Assembly: GCA_031287565.1 (NCBI GenBank)
Contig: JAITSS010000065.1
Span: 1 to 47,843, forward strand
Source: Desulfobulbaceae bacterium
GTDB lineage: Bacteria > Desulfobacterota > Desulfobulbia > Desulfobulbales > Desulfocapsaceae
DNA: 47,843 nt
Reading direction: 5' to 3'
The position numbers were made by a program, and so were the translations under genes. Position 1 is the stretch's first letter. Each line of letters starts with the position of its first letter. The notes under the pieces were generated by a model, which searched no databases, was not told the DNA's origin, and saw nothing but the letters and a program-made list of their open reading frames with translations. Shown here piece by piece: positions 32,068 to 41,111 of the stretch.

Positions 32068-33831
32068 ATGTCATTGGTCAGTGTGTATCGACAGGGGATG
32101 GAACTCAACACCATTCAGGACTTGAACAAACGGGAAAAGGCCGCTAAGGATTTTTTCCATGCGCTAAATAAAATGGTTATGCCTGATACCTTCAATTGGG
32201 CAACTGAAATCTTTGAGGGCCTGCATATTCCTGAGCGGGGCGGTCAGGCGGCTTTGATCTGGGCCGATTTGGAAACCGGCGCGGAACGGCGCTTCACCTA
32301 TAAGGAAATGGCAGCCAACGGCAACCGTTTCCTCAACCGCTTGCGGAAACAAGGGGTGGCGCAGGGTGATAACATCTACATGTTTACGCCGATCGTTCCA
32401 GAAACCTGGTTTGCAACTTTCGCTGGTCTGAAGGGTGGCATGGTGACAGTGCCGACGGCGACCAGCGCCACGGAAAAGGAAATCCGCTTCCGTTTCAAAA
32501 CCTACAAACCCGATGTTATCCTGACAACAGAGACACTGGCCCCGACGGTTGACGAGGCCTTGGCCGAACTTGAGCATACGCCCAAAGCGAAAATTGTTTT
32601 AGGGCAAAGAGCCGGTTGGATCGCCTATGACGAAATAGCCGCCGAATCCGGCGAAGCGGCGGCGGCCACCGTGAAAAAAGACGACATGGTGTTTTGTTTT
32701 TTCACCTCCGGCACCACCGGTTTGCCGAAACGAGTTGGGCACAGCGCGGTTTCCACGCCGTTAGGCCATCTCTCAACTGCGGTTATTCAGGGCATCGAGC
32801 CGGGCGGCGTGCACCACAATTTGTCGGCGCCGGGTTGGGCCAAATGGGCTTGGAGCAGTTTTTTCGCGCCGCTGAATGTCGGGGCCACCGTGACCGGTTT
32901 CAACTTCACCGCTTTGAAACCTGACATTTATTTAGCTGCTGTCGCCAAATACAAAATCAACTCATTTTGCGCACCGCCGACCGCATGGCGGGTGTTTGTC
33001 ACCCTTGACCTGAGCCGCTACGATTTATCGGCGATTCAATACTCCATCGGCGCGGGTGAGCCGCTGAATCCGGAGATCATCGACCAGTGGCGGCGGGCCA
33101 CTGGCACGGAAATCCGCGATTTCTACGGCCAGACCGAATCGACGGCGATGATCGGCAACGCGCCTTGGATGAAGGGCCGGATGCGCCTCGGTTCTTTCGG
33201 TTTTCCCTCGCCGATGTACGACATGATTTTAATGAATGATGAAGGTCAGGAAGTAACCGCCGTCGATGAACCGGGCCGCATCGCCGTGCGTTTGTCGAAC
33301 TGGCGGGCCATCGGACTTTTTCAGGGGTATATCGGCGATCCGGAACGCACCCAGGCCGCCTTTCAGAATAATTTGTACGATACCGGCGACAAAGCCTATC
33401 GCGACCAGGACGGGTATTGGTGGTTCGTCGGCAGGTCGGACGACGTGATCAAATCGTCGGATTTCCGCGTTGGTCCCTTTGAGGTCGAAAGCGCCCTGGT
33501 TGAGCATCCGGCCGTTCTCGAAGCCGCCGTCGTCGGCAGCCCCGATCCCAGCCGCTATCAGTTGGTCAAAGCCTATGTCGTGTTGAAAGAGGGGCATAAG
33601 CCGTCGAAGGACTTGGCGCTGGAGCTGTTCAAACACACCATCAGTGTGTTGGCGAAATTCAAAATTCCCCGCATTATCGAATTTGTCGATGAGTTGCCGA
33701 AAACCATCTCCGGCAAAATCAGAAGGGTGCAGTTGCGTGACCTGGAAGCCAAGAAAAAACAGGCCGCCGTCAAAGAGCCGGATGAATATTTTTATCAACA
33801 ATTTCCTGAGCTTAGCTCGAAGAAAGAATAA
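32068..33831 (+). CDS. AMP-forming acyl-CoA synthetase (medium-chain/acetyl-CoA-synthetase-like)
   Basis: 587 residues with ribosome site GGAGGAAAGT. The ATP-binding loop is FFTSGTTGLPKRVGHS, followed by FYGQTESTAMIGN (A5), DTGDKAYRDQDGYWWFVGRSDDVIKSSDFRVG (A7-A8) and PKTISGKIRR with catalytic Lys550 (A10). It activates a carboxylic acid to its CoA thioester via an acyl-adenylate; chain length cannot be read from sequence by eye. It opens the first acyl-CoA block and is followed 79 bases later by an acyl-CoA dehydrogenase, so it should supply substrate to that enzyme. Confidence 0.93.
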   Translation: MSLVSVYRQGMELNTIQDLNKREKAAKDFFHALNKMVMPDTFNWATEIFEGLHIPERGGQAALIWADLETGAERRFTYKEMAANGNRFLNRLRKQGVAQGDNIYMFTPIVPETWFATFAGLKGGMVTVPTATSATEKEIRFRFKTYKPDVILTTETLAPTVDEALAELEHTPKAKIVLGQRAGWIAYDEIAAESGEAAAATVKKDDMVFCFFTSGTTGLPKRVGHSAVSTPLGHLSTAVIQGIEPGGVHHNLSAPGWAKWAWSSFFAPLNVGATVTGFNFTALKPDIYLAAVAKYKINSFCAPPTAWRVFVTLDLSRYDLSAIQYSIGAGEPLNPEIIDQWRRATGTEIRDFYGQTESTAMIGNAPWMKGRMRLGSFGFPSPMYDMILMNDEGQEVTAVDEPGRIAVRLSNWRAIGLFQGYIGDPERTQAAFQNNLYDTGDKAYRDQDGYWWFVGRSDDVIKSSDFRVGPFEVESALVEHPAVLEAAVVGSPDPSRYQLVKAYVVLKEGHKPSKDLALELFKHTISVLAKFKIPRIIEFVDELPKTISGKIRRVQLRDLEAKKKQAAVKEPDEYFYQQFPELSSKKE

Positions 33832-33877
33832 TCCGGCGCTGCCGGTTCGCGCCGGGCCTTGATCGCGTCCGGCTGTG

Positions 33878-33890
33878 AAAACGATGTTTT
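33878..33890. promoter_or_regulatory. AAAC-N3-GTTT palindrome upstream of acyl-CoA dehydrogenase
   Basis: AAAAC-GAT-GTTTT (33878-33890), 20 bases before the ATG at 33911. It shares the AAAC-N3-GTTT core with the sites at 32020 and 38647 but has A in place of the outer G. Confidence 0.4.
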
Positions 33891-33910
33891 TTACACAAGG
33901 AAATCAGTCT

Positions 33911-35071
33911 ATGAATTTTGACTTGACGGAAGAGCAGAAATTGATTCAGGAAACGGCCAGGAATTTCGCCCGCGCCGAACTGGAACCCAATGCGGCCCGC
34001 CTGGATAAAGAGCCGGATCGCCCGGCCTTTGTCGCCAATCTGAAAAAACTGGCCGAATTGGGATTCATGGGCCTGACTGTTGGCGAGCGTCATGGCGGGG
34101 CCGCCGCCGGGGTCGTGGCCTTCAGTTTGGCGATTACCGAAATCGCCCGTGCCTGCGCCGCCACCGCCGTCACGCTTTCCGTGACTAACCTGGTCGCCGC
34201 GATTATCGAGGCCGTCGGCAGTGAAGAGCAAAAAGCGCGCTATATTCCCAAAATATGCTCTGGCGAATACGCAGCTGGCGGCTTTGGCCTGACGGAAGCA
34301 TGCGCCGGTTCAGATCCGGCGGGCATGAAAACGGTCGCCGCGCGCGATGGCGATTTCTATATCTTAAACGGGTCGAAAATTTTCATTACTTCCGCGCCCT
34401 ACGCCGGAATTTTCGTGGTGTGGGCGGTGACGGACAAGGCGGCGAAAAAGGGCAAGGGTATCAGTTGCTTTTTGGTCGAATCGACCGCGCCTGGTCTTAT
34501 CGTTGGTCGGGAAGAACACAAAATGGGCCAACGGGCCTCGGCCACCTGCGAATTGATCTTCCAGGATTGTCGTGTGCCAGCCACGGCGATGATGGGCGCC
34601 GTCAACGATGGTTTTCGCATCGCCGTCGCCGAATTGGCGGGCGGAAGAATCGGTATTGGTTCGTTGGCTTTGGGTGTTGGTTTGGCAGCCATGGACGCGG
34701 CCACCCGCTATGCGGCTGGGCGTGAGCAATTCGGCCAGAAAATCACCGCGTTTCAGGCCATTCAGTGGATGATCGCCGAGGCCTACACCGAATTGGAAGC
34801 CGCCCGTTTACTTCTGATGAACGCCGCCTTTTTGAAAGACTCCGGGCGCTCCTACGCCAAGCAGGCGTCGATGGCGAAAATGTACGCCACCGAAAGCGCC
34901 AACCGCGCCTGCTATAAGGCTATGCAAATGTTGGGCGGCTATGGCTACACCGAGGATTTTCCGATTGAGCGCTACGCCCGCGACGCCCGCATCACCACCG
35001 TCTACGAGGGATCCAGCGAGGTGCAGCGGATGATTATCGCCCGCGAAACCCTGCGCGAATTCGTCTCATAA
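33911..35071 (+). CDS. acyl-CoA dehydrogenase
   Basis: 386 residues from ATG 33911 (MNFDLTEEQKLIQETARNFA), the normal length. FAD and substrate segments are GFGLTEACAGSDPAGMKT, ITSAPYAG, ISCFLVE and GREQFGQKITAFQAIQWMIA. The catalytic base is Glu366 in TTVYEGSSEVQR. It introduces the 2,3-double bond of acyl-CoA and passes electrons to ETF. It follows the acyl-CoA synthetase on the same strand. Confidence 0.96.
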   Translation: MNFDLTEEQKLIQETARNFARAELEPNAARLDKEPDRPAFVANLKKLAELGFMGLTVGERHGGAAAGVVAFSLAITEIARACAATAVTLSVTNLVAAIIEAVGSEEQKARYIPKICSGEYAAGGFGLTEACAGSDPAGMKTVAARDGDFYILNGSKIFITSAPYAGIFVVWAVTDKAAKKGKGISCFLVESTAPGLIVGREEHKMGQRASATCELIFQDCRVPATAMMGAVNDGFRIAVAELAGGRIGIGSLALGVGLAAMDAATRYAAGREQFGQKITAFQAIQWMIAEAYTELEAARLLLMNAAFLKDSGRSYAKQASMAKMYATESANRACYKAMQMLGGYGYTEDFPIERYARDARITTVYEGSSEVQRMIIARETLREFVS

Positions 35072-35112
35072 ATTGGAAAGGACACGCTTGTAATCAAGCA
35101 GGCGAGGCAATG

Positions 35113-35156
35113 AAAAGCCTGACCACATAAATTGTTATTTTTGCGGTCAGGCTTTT
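35113..35156. terminator. bidirectional terminator after acyl-CoA dehydrogenase
   Basis: AAAAGCCTGACC (35113-35124) and GGTCAGGCTTTT (35145-35156) are perfect 12-bp arms with flanking A and T runs, in the space between the plus-strand dehydrogenase and the minus-strand racemase gene. Confidence 0.85.
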
Positions 35157-35419
35157 GTCGCGCTATTCATGGGGTGTTTTCAAACAATATCAGGACGATC
35201 TGCTGTCGTTGGTATCTATAGTCAGGTGAAAACTCTCTAATTAGCGTTTGCCTAACCTGCTGTTCTCCCCCTTTCCCGCTTGTGGGAGAGGGGAATTCAC
35301 GTATCGCTTGTGGAGAGACTTCTGCTACAGACAGGCGGAATAAATCAGCGTTTCCATAGCTTCTTCGCCTGCCTGGCCTGTCCGCCGCTCCTGTTTGTAG
35401 CAGGCGCAGGGCGAGTGGA
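35157..35419. other. intergenic stretch with small palindrome
   Basis: No gene. It contains CCCCTTTCCC and GGGAGAGGGG (about 35269-35294) as a 10-bp hairpin with a GCTTGT loop, a common dispersed palindrome type. A GCCTGCCTGGCCTG stretch near 35371-35384 shares words with the repeat elements at 40934 and 46977. Confidence 0.5.
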
Positions 35420-36514
35420 TTATATCGGCGTTTCCCACGGTTGAAGACCCGATGCGAGGCGCAGTTCCTCGCTTGGTCGCGCCGCGCCCGGCGTGCGGGA
35501 GAAACGCGGCGTCGGCGTGAGCTGGTATGCGCCGTCTCTTTTGAAATACCCTCGGCGATGTTGCGTGTGCGGGTGTTTGACGGCTTCTTCCAGCGTCAGC
35601 ACCGGCGCGAAGCAGGCGTCGCTTCCTTCGAGGATGGCCCGCCATTCAGCGCGGGTTTTTGTAGCGAAGATACGCTTCATGATGGCGGTGTATTCCGGCC
35701 AGTTTTCTGGGTCTTCGCGGCCTTGCCGCAGCTTTTCTGGCGCGTTTATTTTGTCCATTAATTCGGCATAAAATTGTGGCTCTATCGCGCCAACCGAAAT
35801 TTCCTTGCCGTCTTTACAGGTGTAGCAACGGTAGTAGTGCGACGCGCCGCCGAGCGGGTTTCTGTCGCGCTCGACCGAAATGAGGCCGCTTGGCGTCAGG
35901 CCGGAAAAAAAGCTCATCAGGGAGGCCGCGCCGTCCACAATGGCCGCGTCAATTACCTGACCTTGACCGGATTTTTGTCGTTCGACCAGGGCGGCGAGGA
36001 TGCCTATCATCAACAGCATCGAGCCGCCGCCGAAATCGCCGACCAGATTTAAGGGCAGGGCGGCGCTTTGATGCGGTTTACCCATGGCCGCCAACGCGCC
36101 GGTTAAGGAGATATAATTGATGTCGTGTCCGGCGGTTGTGGCTAGCGGCCCATCCTGTCCCCAGCCGGTGACGCGGCCGTAAATCAGCGCCGGATTACGC
36201 TTCAGCAAAATGTCTGGACCGAGGCCAAGCCGCTCCATCAAACCGGGGCGGTATCCTTCAATCAGCACATCCGCGCCGTCGGCGGCCAGCAAACAAAAGG
36301 CTTTGCCGTCCGCCGATTTCAGATCGACAACCACGTGGCGACGGCCACGGTCAGCCACCGGGTTCGGCCAACCGTTACCGCCTTGTCGGTTGATGCGCAA
36401 AACATCGGCGCCGAGGTCGGCAAGCATCATGCCGCAATGCGGGCCGGGGCCAATGCCAGCGAATTCCAGCGCTCGAATCCCCACAAGCGGCCCTTGATGG
36501 TCGTGTCGCGCCAT
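35420..36514 (-). CDS. alpha-methylacyl-CoA racemase-like CaiB/BaiF protein
   Basis: 364 residues with ribosome site GGGAGGGAAG. The CaiB fold begins LVGIRALEFAGIGPGPHCGMMLADLGADV. GHDINYISLTGAL with His130 and LVGDFGGGSMLL with Asp160 match the catalytic His/Asp pair of the racemase branch (spacing 30, as in mycobacterial MCR His126/Asp156, from memory), not the CoA-transferase Asp. It interconverts the 2R and 2S forms of branched acyl-CoA, making methyl-branched chains available to the dehydrogenase. It is last in the minus-strand unit with the dehydrogenase at 36561 and the thiolase. Confidence 0.88.
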   Translation of the reverse strand: MARHDHQGPLVGIRALEFAGIGPGPHCGMMLADLGADVLRINRQGGNGWPNPVADRGRRHVVVDLKSADGKAFCLLAADGADVLIEGYRPGLMERLGLGPDILLKRNPALIYGRVTGWGQDGPLATTAGHDINYISLTGALAAMGKPHQSAALPLNLVGDFGGGSMLLMIGILAALVERQKSGQGQVIDAAIVDGAASLMSFFSGLTPSGLISVERDRNPLGGASHYYRCYTCKDGKEISVGAIEPQFYAELMDKINAPEKLRQGREDPENWPEYTAIMKRIFATKTRAEWRAILEGSDACFAPVLTLEEAVKHPHTQHRRGYFKRDGAYQLTPTPRFSRTPGAARPSEELRLASGLQPWETPI

Positions 36515-36560
36515 GCTCTTCCCTCCCGCGCCCAGTTTGTCAGGCTATGTTCGCGCCGAA

Positions 36561-37409
36561 TCAATAGCTGTAAAAACCGCGCCCGCTTTTCCGACCTAGC
36601 CAACCGGCTTCGACGTATTTCCGCAGAAGCGGGCAGGGCCGATATTTTGAATCCTTGAAACCGTTATATAAAGTCTCCATGATTGCCAGGCAAGTATCGA
36701 GGCCAATCAGGTCGGCCAAGGCCAGCGGCCCCATCGGATGATTCATGCCGAGTTTCATCACCGTGTCGATGTCCTCTGGTTTTCCGACTCCTTCAAAGAG
36801 ACAATACACCGCCTCGTTGATCATCGGCAAAAGGATGCGATTGGCGATGAATCCTGGATAATCCGCTGCCTGCGCCGCGGTTTTGCCGAATTTTTCGCAC
36901 AGATTCCAGGTGATTTGAAAAGTTTCGTCACTGGTGGCGATGCCGCGGATGACCTCGACGAGTTTCATTACCGGAACCGGGTTCATGAAGTGCATGCCGA
37001 TGACTCGTTCCGGGCGTTTGGTTTGAAAGGCGATACGGCCAATCGGGATTGATGATGTATTGCTCGCAAGCATCACATGCGGTGGACAGACACTATCCAA
37101 CTCTTTGAAAATATTGAATTTCAAATCCTCGCGCTCCACCGCCGCCTCGACGACATAATCGGCCGCCGCCATGTCGGACAAATTGACGGTTGGTTTGATG
37201 CGACCCAACACCGCCTCTTTTTCGGCGGCGGTCATTTTGCCCTTTTCAACATTTCTCGCCAGATTTTTGTCGATGACGGCCAGCCCCTTGGCGACGAATT
37301 CTTCCTTGATGTCGCTCATGATAACCTTGAGGCCGCTTTGCGCCGCCACCTGGGCGATGCCGTTGCCCATTTGCCCTGAGCCGACGACGCCGAATGTGAA
37401 AATGTCCAT
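36561..37409 (-). CDS. 3-hydroxybutyryl-CoA dehydrogenase
   Basis: 282 residues, the standard single-domain length, with ribosome site AAGGAGA. The NAD motif is GSGQMGNG at 10-17, Ser119 lies in SNTSS, and the catalytic His140 is in GMHFMNPVPVMKLVEVIRG, followed by the C-terminal dimer domain (GLDTCLAIMETLYNGF). It oxidises 3-hydroxybutyryl-CoA or the reverse. It starts 37 bases after the thiolase stop, the usual pairing for acetoacetyl-CoA metabolism. Confidence 0.95.
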   Translation of the reverse strand: MDIFTFGVVGSGQMGNGIAQVAAQSGLKVIMSDIKEEFVAKGLAVIDKNLARNVEKGKMTAAEKEAVLGRIKPTVNLSDMAAADYVVEAAVEREDLKFNIFKELDSVCPPHVMLASNTSSIPIGRIAFQTKRPERVIGMHFMNPVPVMKLVEVIRGIATSDETFQITWNLCEKFGKTAAQAADYPGFIANRILLPMINEAVYCLFEGVGKPEDIDTVMKLGMNHPMGPLALADLIGLDTCLAIMETLYNGFKDSKYRPCPLLRKYVEAGWLGRKSGRGFYSY

Positions 37410-37446
37410 GATTTGTTCTCCTTATCTTGTGGGTTGTCGGTACAGG

Positions 37447-38622
37447 TCAGCGTTGAACCACTATAGCCACCGCTTCGCCGCCGCCGAGGCACAGGGAAGC
37501 CACCCCGGTTTTGGCGTCGCGCCGCTGCATTTCGTAGAGCAGGGTGATAAGAACCCGCGCGCCGCTGGCGCCGATGGGATGGCCGAGGGCGATGCCGCCG
37601 CCGTTGACGCAGACCTTTTCGATATCAAGTTCCAGCACCTTGTTAACGCCGAAAGAAGAGCCGGCGAACGCCTCATTGATTTCAAACAGATCGACGTCTT
37701 TTGTCGTGATGCCCTGTTTTTCCAGCGCTTTGGGGATGGCCATGGCCGGGGCCATGAGAACGTGCCGCAACTCAATGCCGGCGGAAGCCTGAGCGCCGAT
37801 TTCCGCCATGATGCGGCAACCCATTGCCAAGGCTTTCTTTTTTTCCATGAGCACCAGAGCGGCGGCGCCGTCGCTGATTGATGAGGCGTTGCCTGCCGTG
37901 CCGACTCCATCTTTTTTGAAAGCTGGTTTCATTTTCGCCAGCGCTTCATACGAAGTCGGCTTGGCGCATTCATCGACCGAGAACATCCGGGTTTCTCCTT
38001 TTTTAGCCGCGACCGGCACTGGCATGATCTCATCGACGAAGCGACCATTTTCAATGGCGAGAAGGGCGCGACGGTAGGATTCCGCCGCCAGTCGATCCTG
38101 GTCTTCCCTGGTGATACCCCATTTCTCGCTGATCAATTCGTTGGACATACCCATATGAAAGTCATTGACCACGTCCCACAGGCCGTCATGCACCATGTGG
38201 TCTTCAATTTTTCCCGGCCCCATACGCATTCCCCAACGCGCTTTTTCCATATAATAGGGCGCGCGGCTCATGTTTTCCATGCCGCCCGCGACCACCACTT
38301 CGGCGTCGCCGCAGCGGATGGCCTGGGCGGCCAGCATCACTGCCTTGAGGCCGGAACCGCACACCTTGTTGACGGTCAGCCCCGATACCGCCTGGGGCAG
38401 GTCGGCCTTAATCACCGCCTGCTTGCCAGGATTCTGGCCGTAGCCGCAGGGCAGAACCATGCCCATGACGCATTCGTCAACATCACCGCCTTCAATACCG
38501 GCGCGGCGAACCGCTTCTTTAATCACCATACCGCCGAGATCGGTGGCGCCGATTGATGACAGACTACCGCCAAAACTCCCAAGCGGCGTGCGCGCCGCGC
38601 TGACAATGACCGCTTCCTTCAT
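37447..38622 (-). CDS. acetyl-CoA C-acetyltransferase (thiolase)
   Basis: 391 residues. Catalytic residues are Cys88 (NKVCGSGLKAV), His348 (LGHPIGASG) and Cys378 (SLCLGGGEAVA), in the exact spacing of biosynthetic/degradative thiolase II. It cleaves or forms acetoacetyl-CoA. GGAG lies upstream of ATG 38622, and a GAAAC-N3-GTTTC palindrome lies 25 bases further up. First gene of the minus-strand unit thiolase - hydroxybutyryl-CoA dehydrogenase - racemase. Confidence 0.96.
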   Translation of the reverse strand: MKEAVIVSAARTPLGSFGGSLSSIGATDLGGMVIKEAVRRAGIEGGDVDECVMGMVLPCGYGQNPGKQAVIKADLPQAVSGLTVNKVCGSGLKAVMLAAQAIRCGDAEVVVAGGMENMSRAPYYMEKARWGMRMGPGKIEDHMVHDGLWDVVNDFHMGMSNELISEKWGITREDQDRLAAESYRRALLAIENGRFVDEIMPVPVAAKKGETRMFSVDECAKPTSYEALAKMKPAFKKDGVGTAGNASSISDGAAALVLMEKKKALAMGCRIMAEIGAQASAGIELRHVLMAPAMAIPKALEKQGITTKDVDLFEINEAFAGSSFGVNKVLELDIEKVCVNGGGIALGHPIGASGARVLITLLYEMQRRDAKTGVASLCLGGGEAVAIVVQR

Positions 38623-38646
38623 GATTTACTCCATAATGTTGATATT

Positions 38647-38659
38647 GAAACTTCGTTTC
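38647..38659. promoter_or_regulatory. PsrA-like palindrome upstream of thiolase
   Basis: GAAAC-TTC-GTTTC (38647-38659), the same 5-3-5 form as at 32020, placed 25-37 bases upstream of the thiolase start codon where a promoter would lie. Confidence 0.55.
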
Positions 38660-39533
38660 GTTCGCTTGCGGCAACGACCATAATTTTCACAGGGGTAGCA
38701 TAATTCAAGGTTCAGTCAGCGCGATGGATCCGCTATACCTGGCGAATTTTTCCTGCACTGATCGCGAACTTTCAATTATTTTTGAAAGTTCTCATCATTA
38801 CTTCTTGGATTGCTCCATTTTGTCAACACATTTTTCTCCCCGCCCAGGGCTTTGCCGCTCGCCGTCGGATGACGGCGATAAGTATTCGTTTGGCGGCTGG
38901 AGAGCCAGCGCCACGCCAAACCACTATTTGGCACAATGAAAATGGCAGGAAATTCTTTCTTCATGGGAAAATGCAAAATATAACGGGCTATGAATTGGTT
39001 ATAAAAATACGTCTGAATTCAGTATAAATGATGAAAATGCGCAATAAATAGGTTTTGACCCGGCGAAATATTCAGGCGCGTCGTTTATTATGACAAACAA
39101 TTTCTCTTGATTTTACCCGGTATTTCCTTTGAAACCAACGGTTCCGGCCGCCCATATAGCTTGGCCACAAATTCGTATTTTGATAAAAAAAAATTATAAA
39201 ATAATCGTCGTTGGCACGGCGGAATAGGTTTTTTTTAAGATAAAAATGCTTGACGGAAGTCGCCGCTGTTTTGTAAAAGTCGCGCCACAAGAAATTCGGT
39301 TTCAAATATTGCCAGTAAATGCCTGTCCCCGCCTGCGCATTCCAGTGTAATTCGGGTTGTCCGCCGGTGAGATTGGCGACGGCTTTGTCGCATTCCCTGT
39401 CATTTTCGGCTGAATATTTGAAATAAGGTTTCTAGATGTAAACTGCCTGACGCGCGAGGCCGATGTGGTTCGCGGACGGGCGAGGGCGCTTCATCGCGTT
39501 TCATTTTTATCACACAAAAGGAGGTATTTGGTT
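38660..39533. other. long intergenic region with a startless open frame
   Basis: About 870 bases, more AT-rich than the flanks, with no convincing complete gene. On the minus strand a frame is open from 39431 to the stop at 39072 (120 codons). It contains segments such as LTGGQPELHWNAQAGTGIYWQYLKP and NFLWRDFYKTAATSVKHFYL that look protein-like, but has no start codon before TTG 39305. I take it as a possible gene remnant of unknown family. The remainder shows nothing I recognise. Confidence 0.4.
39420..39432. promoter_or_regulatory. degenerate PsrA-like palindrome upstream of CoA-transferase
   Basis: GAAAT-AAG-GTTTC (39420-39432), one mismatch from the GAAAC-N3-GTTTC form, about 100 bases before the CaiB-like gene. 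Confidence 0.35.
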
Positions 39534-40865
39534 ATGGCAGAGAGATGGGAACACATAGAACGGGTCGCGACTCCGGCGATAGTCCCGCAGTTCGGCGCAT
39601 TGAGCGGGGTGCGCGTTCTTCTCACCGGCAGTGTCGTCGCCGCGCCGTTCGCCGCCACTATCTTGGCTGAACAGGGCGCTGAAGTCATACATGTCGAGCG
39701 GCCGAATGTCGGCGATGCCTATCGCTTGCAATCTCCGCAGCTAATGTTGAGCGGCGATAAAAGCAAGCCGTTCATGCTGGCCGGGCCTGAAGTGCCATCC
39801 GATAAAAAAGTCAGCGCCGCCTGGGCCAACGAAGGCCGCAACAAGCTGAGTCTGGCTTTGGAAGTCAATATGAAAATTCCGGAATCAAAGGAGATTTTTC
39901 TTTCTTTGATTAAGAATTGCGACATCTGGCTGGAAAACATGGTCTGGACGGAGAAATTGGGTATTACCGAAGAGCTGGTTTTTCAGGTCAATCCCAAAAT
40001 AATCATCGCCCATGTCTCCGGCTTTGGTCGTCCGCAATTTGGCGGTACGCCAGAAGACTGCGACCGTGGTTCGTATGACCCGATTGGCCAGGCCGAAAGC
40101 GGCTGGATGCACTTGAACGGCTGGCCGGATCGCCCACCCTCGTATGGCGGTTCATTCGTCAGCGACTATATGACGGCGATGTTCGCGGTGTCAGGCATCA
40201 TGTTCGCCTATGTCGATATGCTGAAAACCGGTAAAGGTCAGGCCATTGACGTGACCCAAATTGAGAGCATGTCGAAAACCATGTGCGACACCTTTGTCAA
40301 TTACAACACTTTGGGCATGGTCAAAACCCGTGCCGGAAACAAACTTCCCATTTTTCAACCGGCCGATTTATTCCAGTCGAAGGACGGCTATGTCTATATC
40401 GCCACGTTCGGACAGACGGTATACGAACGCACCTTGAGAGCGATGGATATTTCGCCGGAGGAATTCCCGTATTTTGAGGCTGGCGCTTCGCGTGAGGCGA
40501 TCAACTCTGAATTGGGTCTTAAATTAGACCAGCGCGTGAAGGAATGGGCTTTGGCCCGCACCAGCGAGGAAGCCTGTGAGCATTTGAAAAAACACAAGAT
40601 TCCTTGCGCCATCACCCGCACGGCCAAAGACCTTTCCGAAAGCAAGCACTACGCCTCGCGTGATAACTGGATTGAGTATAAAGACGAAACGCTTGGCCAA
40701 ACCATCAAGGCGTTTAGTTTTGCGCCGAAGATGAGCCGCAGCAAACAGCAAGTCTGGCGTGGAGCGCCGATGCTTGGTCAGGATACGTCCCTGGTGCTGA
40801 ACAAAATCGCGGGTTACAGCGACAGCGAAATCGCCGCCTTCAAAAGCAAGGGCGTCATTGGCTGA
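39534..40865 (+). CDS. CaiB/BaiF-family CoA-transferase
   Basis: 443 residues from ATG 39534 with AAAGGAGG upstream. The class III CoA-transferase fold is visible in LSGVRVLLTGSVVAAPFAATILAEQGAEVIHVE, and Asp182 in SYDPIGQAESGWM fits the catalytic Asp that forms the glutamyl/aspartyl-CoA intermediate. IDVTQIESM, and the C-terminal IPCAITRTAKDL region, complete it. Closest in type to CaiB-like carnitine enzymes by impression only. It moves CoA between an acyl-CoA donor and a carboxylate, so it probably activates the substrate of the downstream hydratase and dehydrogenase genes. Confidence 0.88.
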   Translation: MAERWEHIERVATPAIVPQFGALSGVRVLLTGSVVAAPFAATILAEQGAEVIHVERPNVGDAYRLQSPQLMLSGDKSKPFMLAGPEVPSDKKVSAAWANEGRNKLSLALEVNMKIPESKEIFLSLIKNCDIWLENMVWTEKLGITEELVFQVNPKIIIAHVSGFGRPQFGGTPEDCDRGSYDPIGQAESGWMHLNGWPDRPPSYGGSFVSDYMTAMFAVSGIMFAYVDMLKTGKGQAIDVTQIESMSKTMCDTFVNYNTLGMVKTRAGNKLPIFQPADLFQSKDGYVYIATFGQTVYERTLRAMDISPEEFPYFEAGASREAINSELGLKLDQRVKEWALARTSEEACEHLKKHKIPCAITRTAKDLSESKHYASRDNWIEYKDETLGQTIKAFSFAPKMSRSKQQVWRGAPMLGQDTSLVLNKIAGYSDSEIAAFKSKGVIG

Positions 40866-40933
40866 TGGGTGGTTTTCAAAAGCCTATACCGCTCTGGTGG
40901 GCGATTGAAAACTAATGATTGAGGGATTGATAT

Positions 40934-41073
40934 GCCAATGAAATATCGAAGTTGCTCGTGAACAAATCGTATTGACCATGGATTGCTTCGCTCCTGTTTG
41001 CGGTAGGCAGGCCAGGTAGACGAAGCAATCCATGTTTGGTCGTTCGGATATCCGGTTTCAGGCTTTAATTGGT
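40934..41073. repeat. palindromic repeat element, copy 1
   Basis: A 140-bp unit from GCCAATGAAAT to CTTTAATTGGT. It has internal perfect 14-bp inverted repeats CATGGATTGCTTCG (40977-40990) and CGAAGCAATCCATG (41021-41034). It is the same sequence, in the same orientation, as copy 2 at 46977-47201 apart from scattered changes and the absence of a central insert. An RTX fragment follows it. Confidence 0.85.
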
Positions 41074-41111
41074 GGATCAATCTTCTGCTCGTCCCTCAGG
41101 GCGGATTTTTT

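Noticed and set aside
35269-35294. CRISPR-like or REP array
   Set aside because: Only one small hairpin is present and no regularly spaced repeats occur anywhere in the window.
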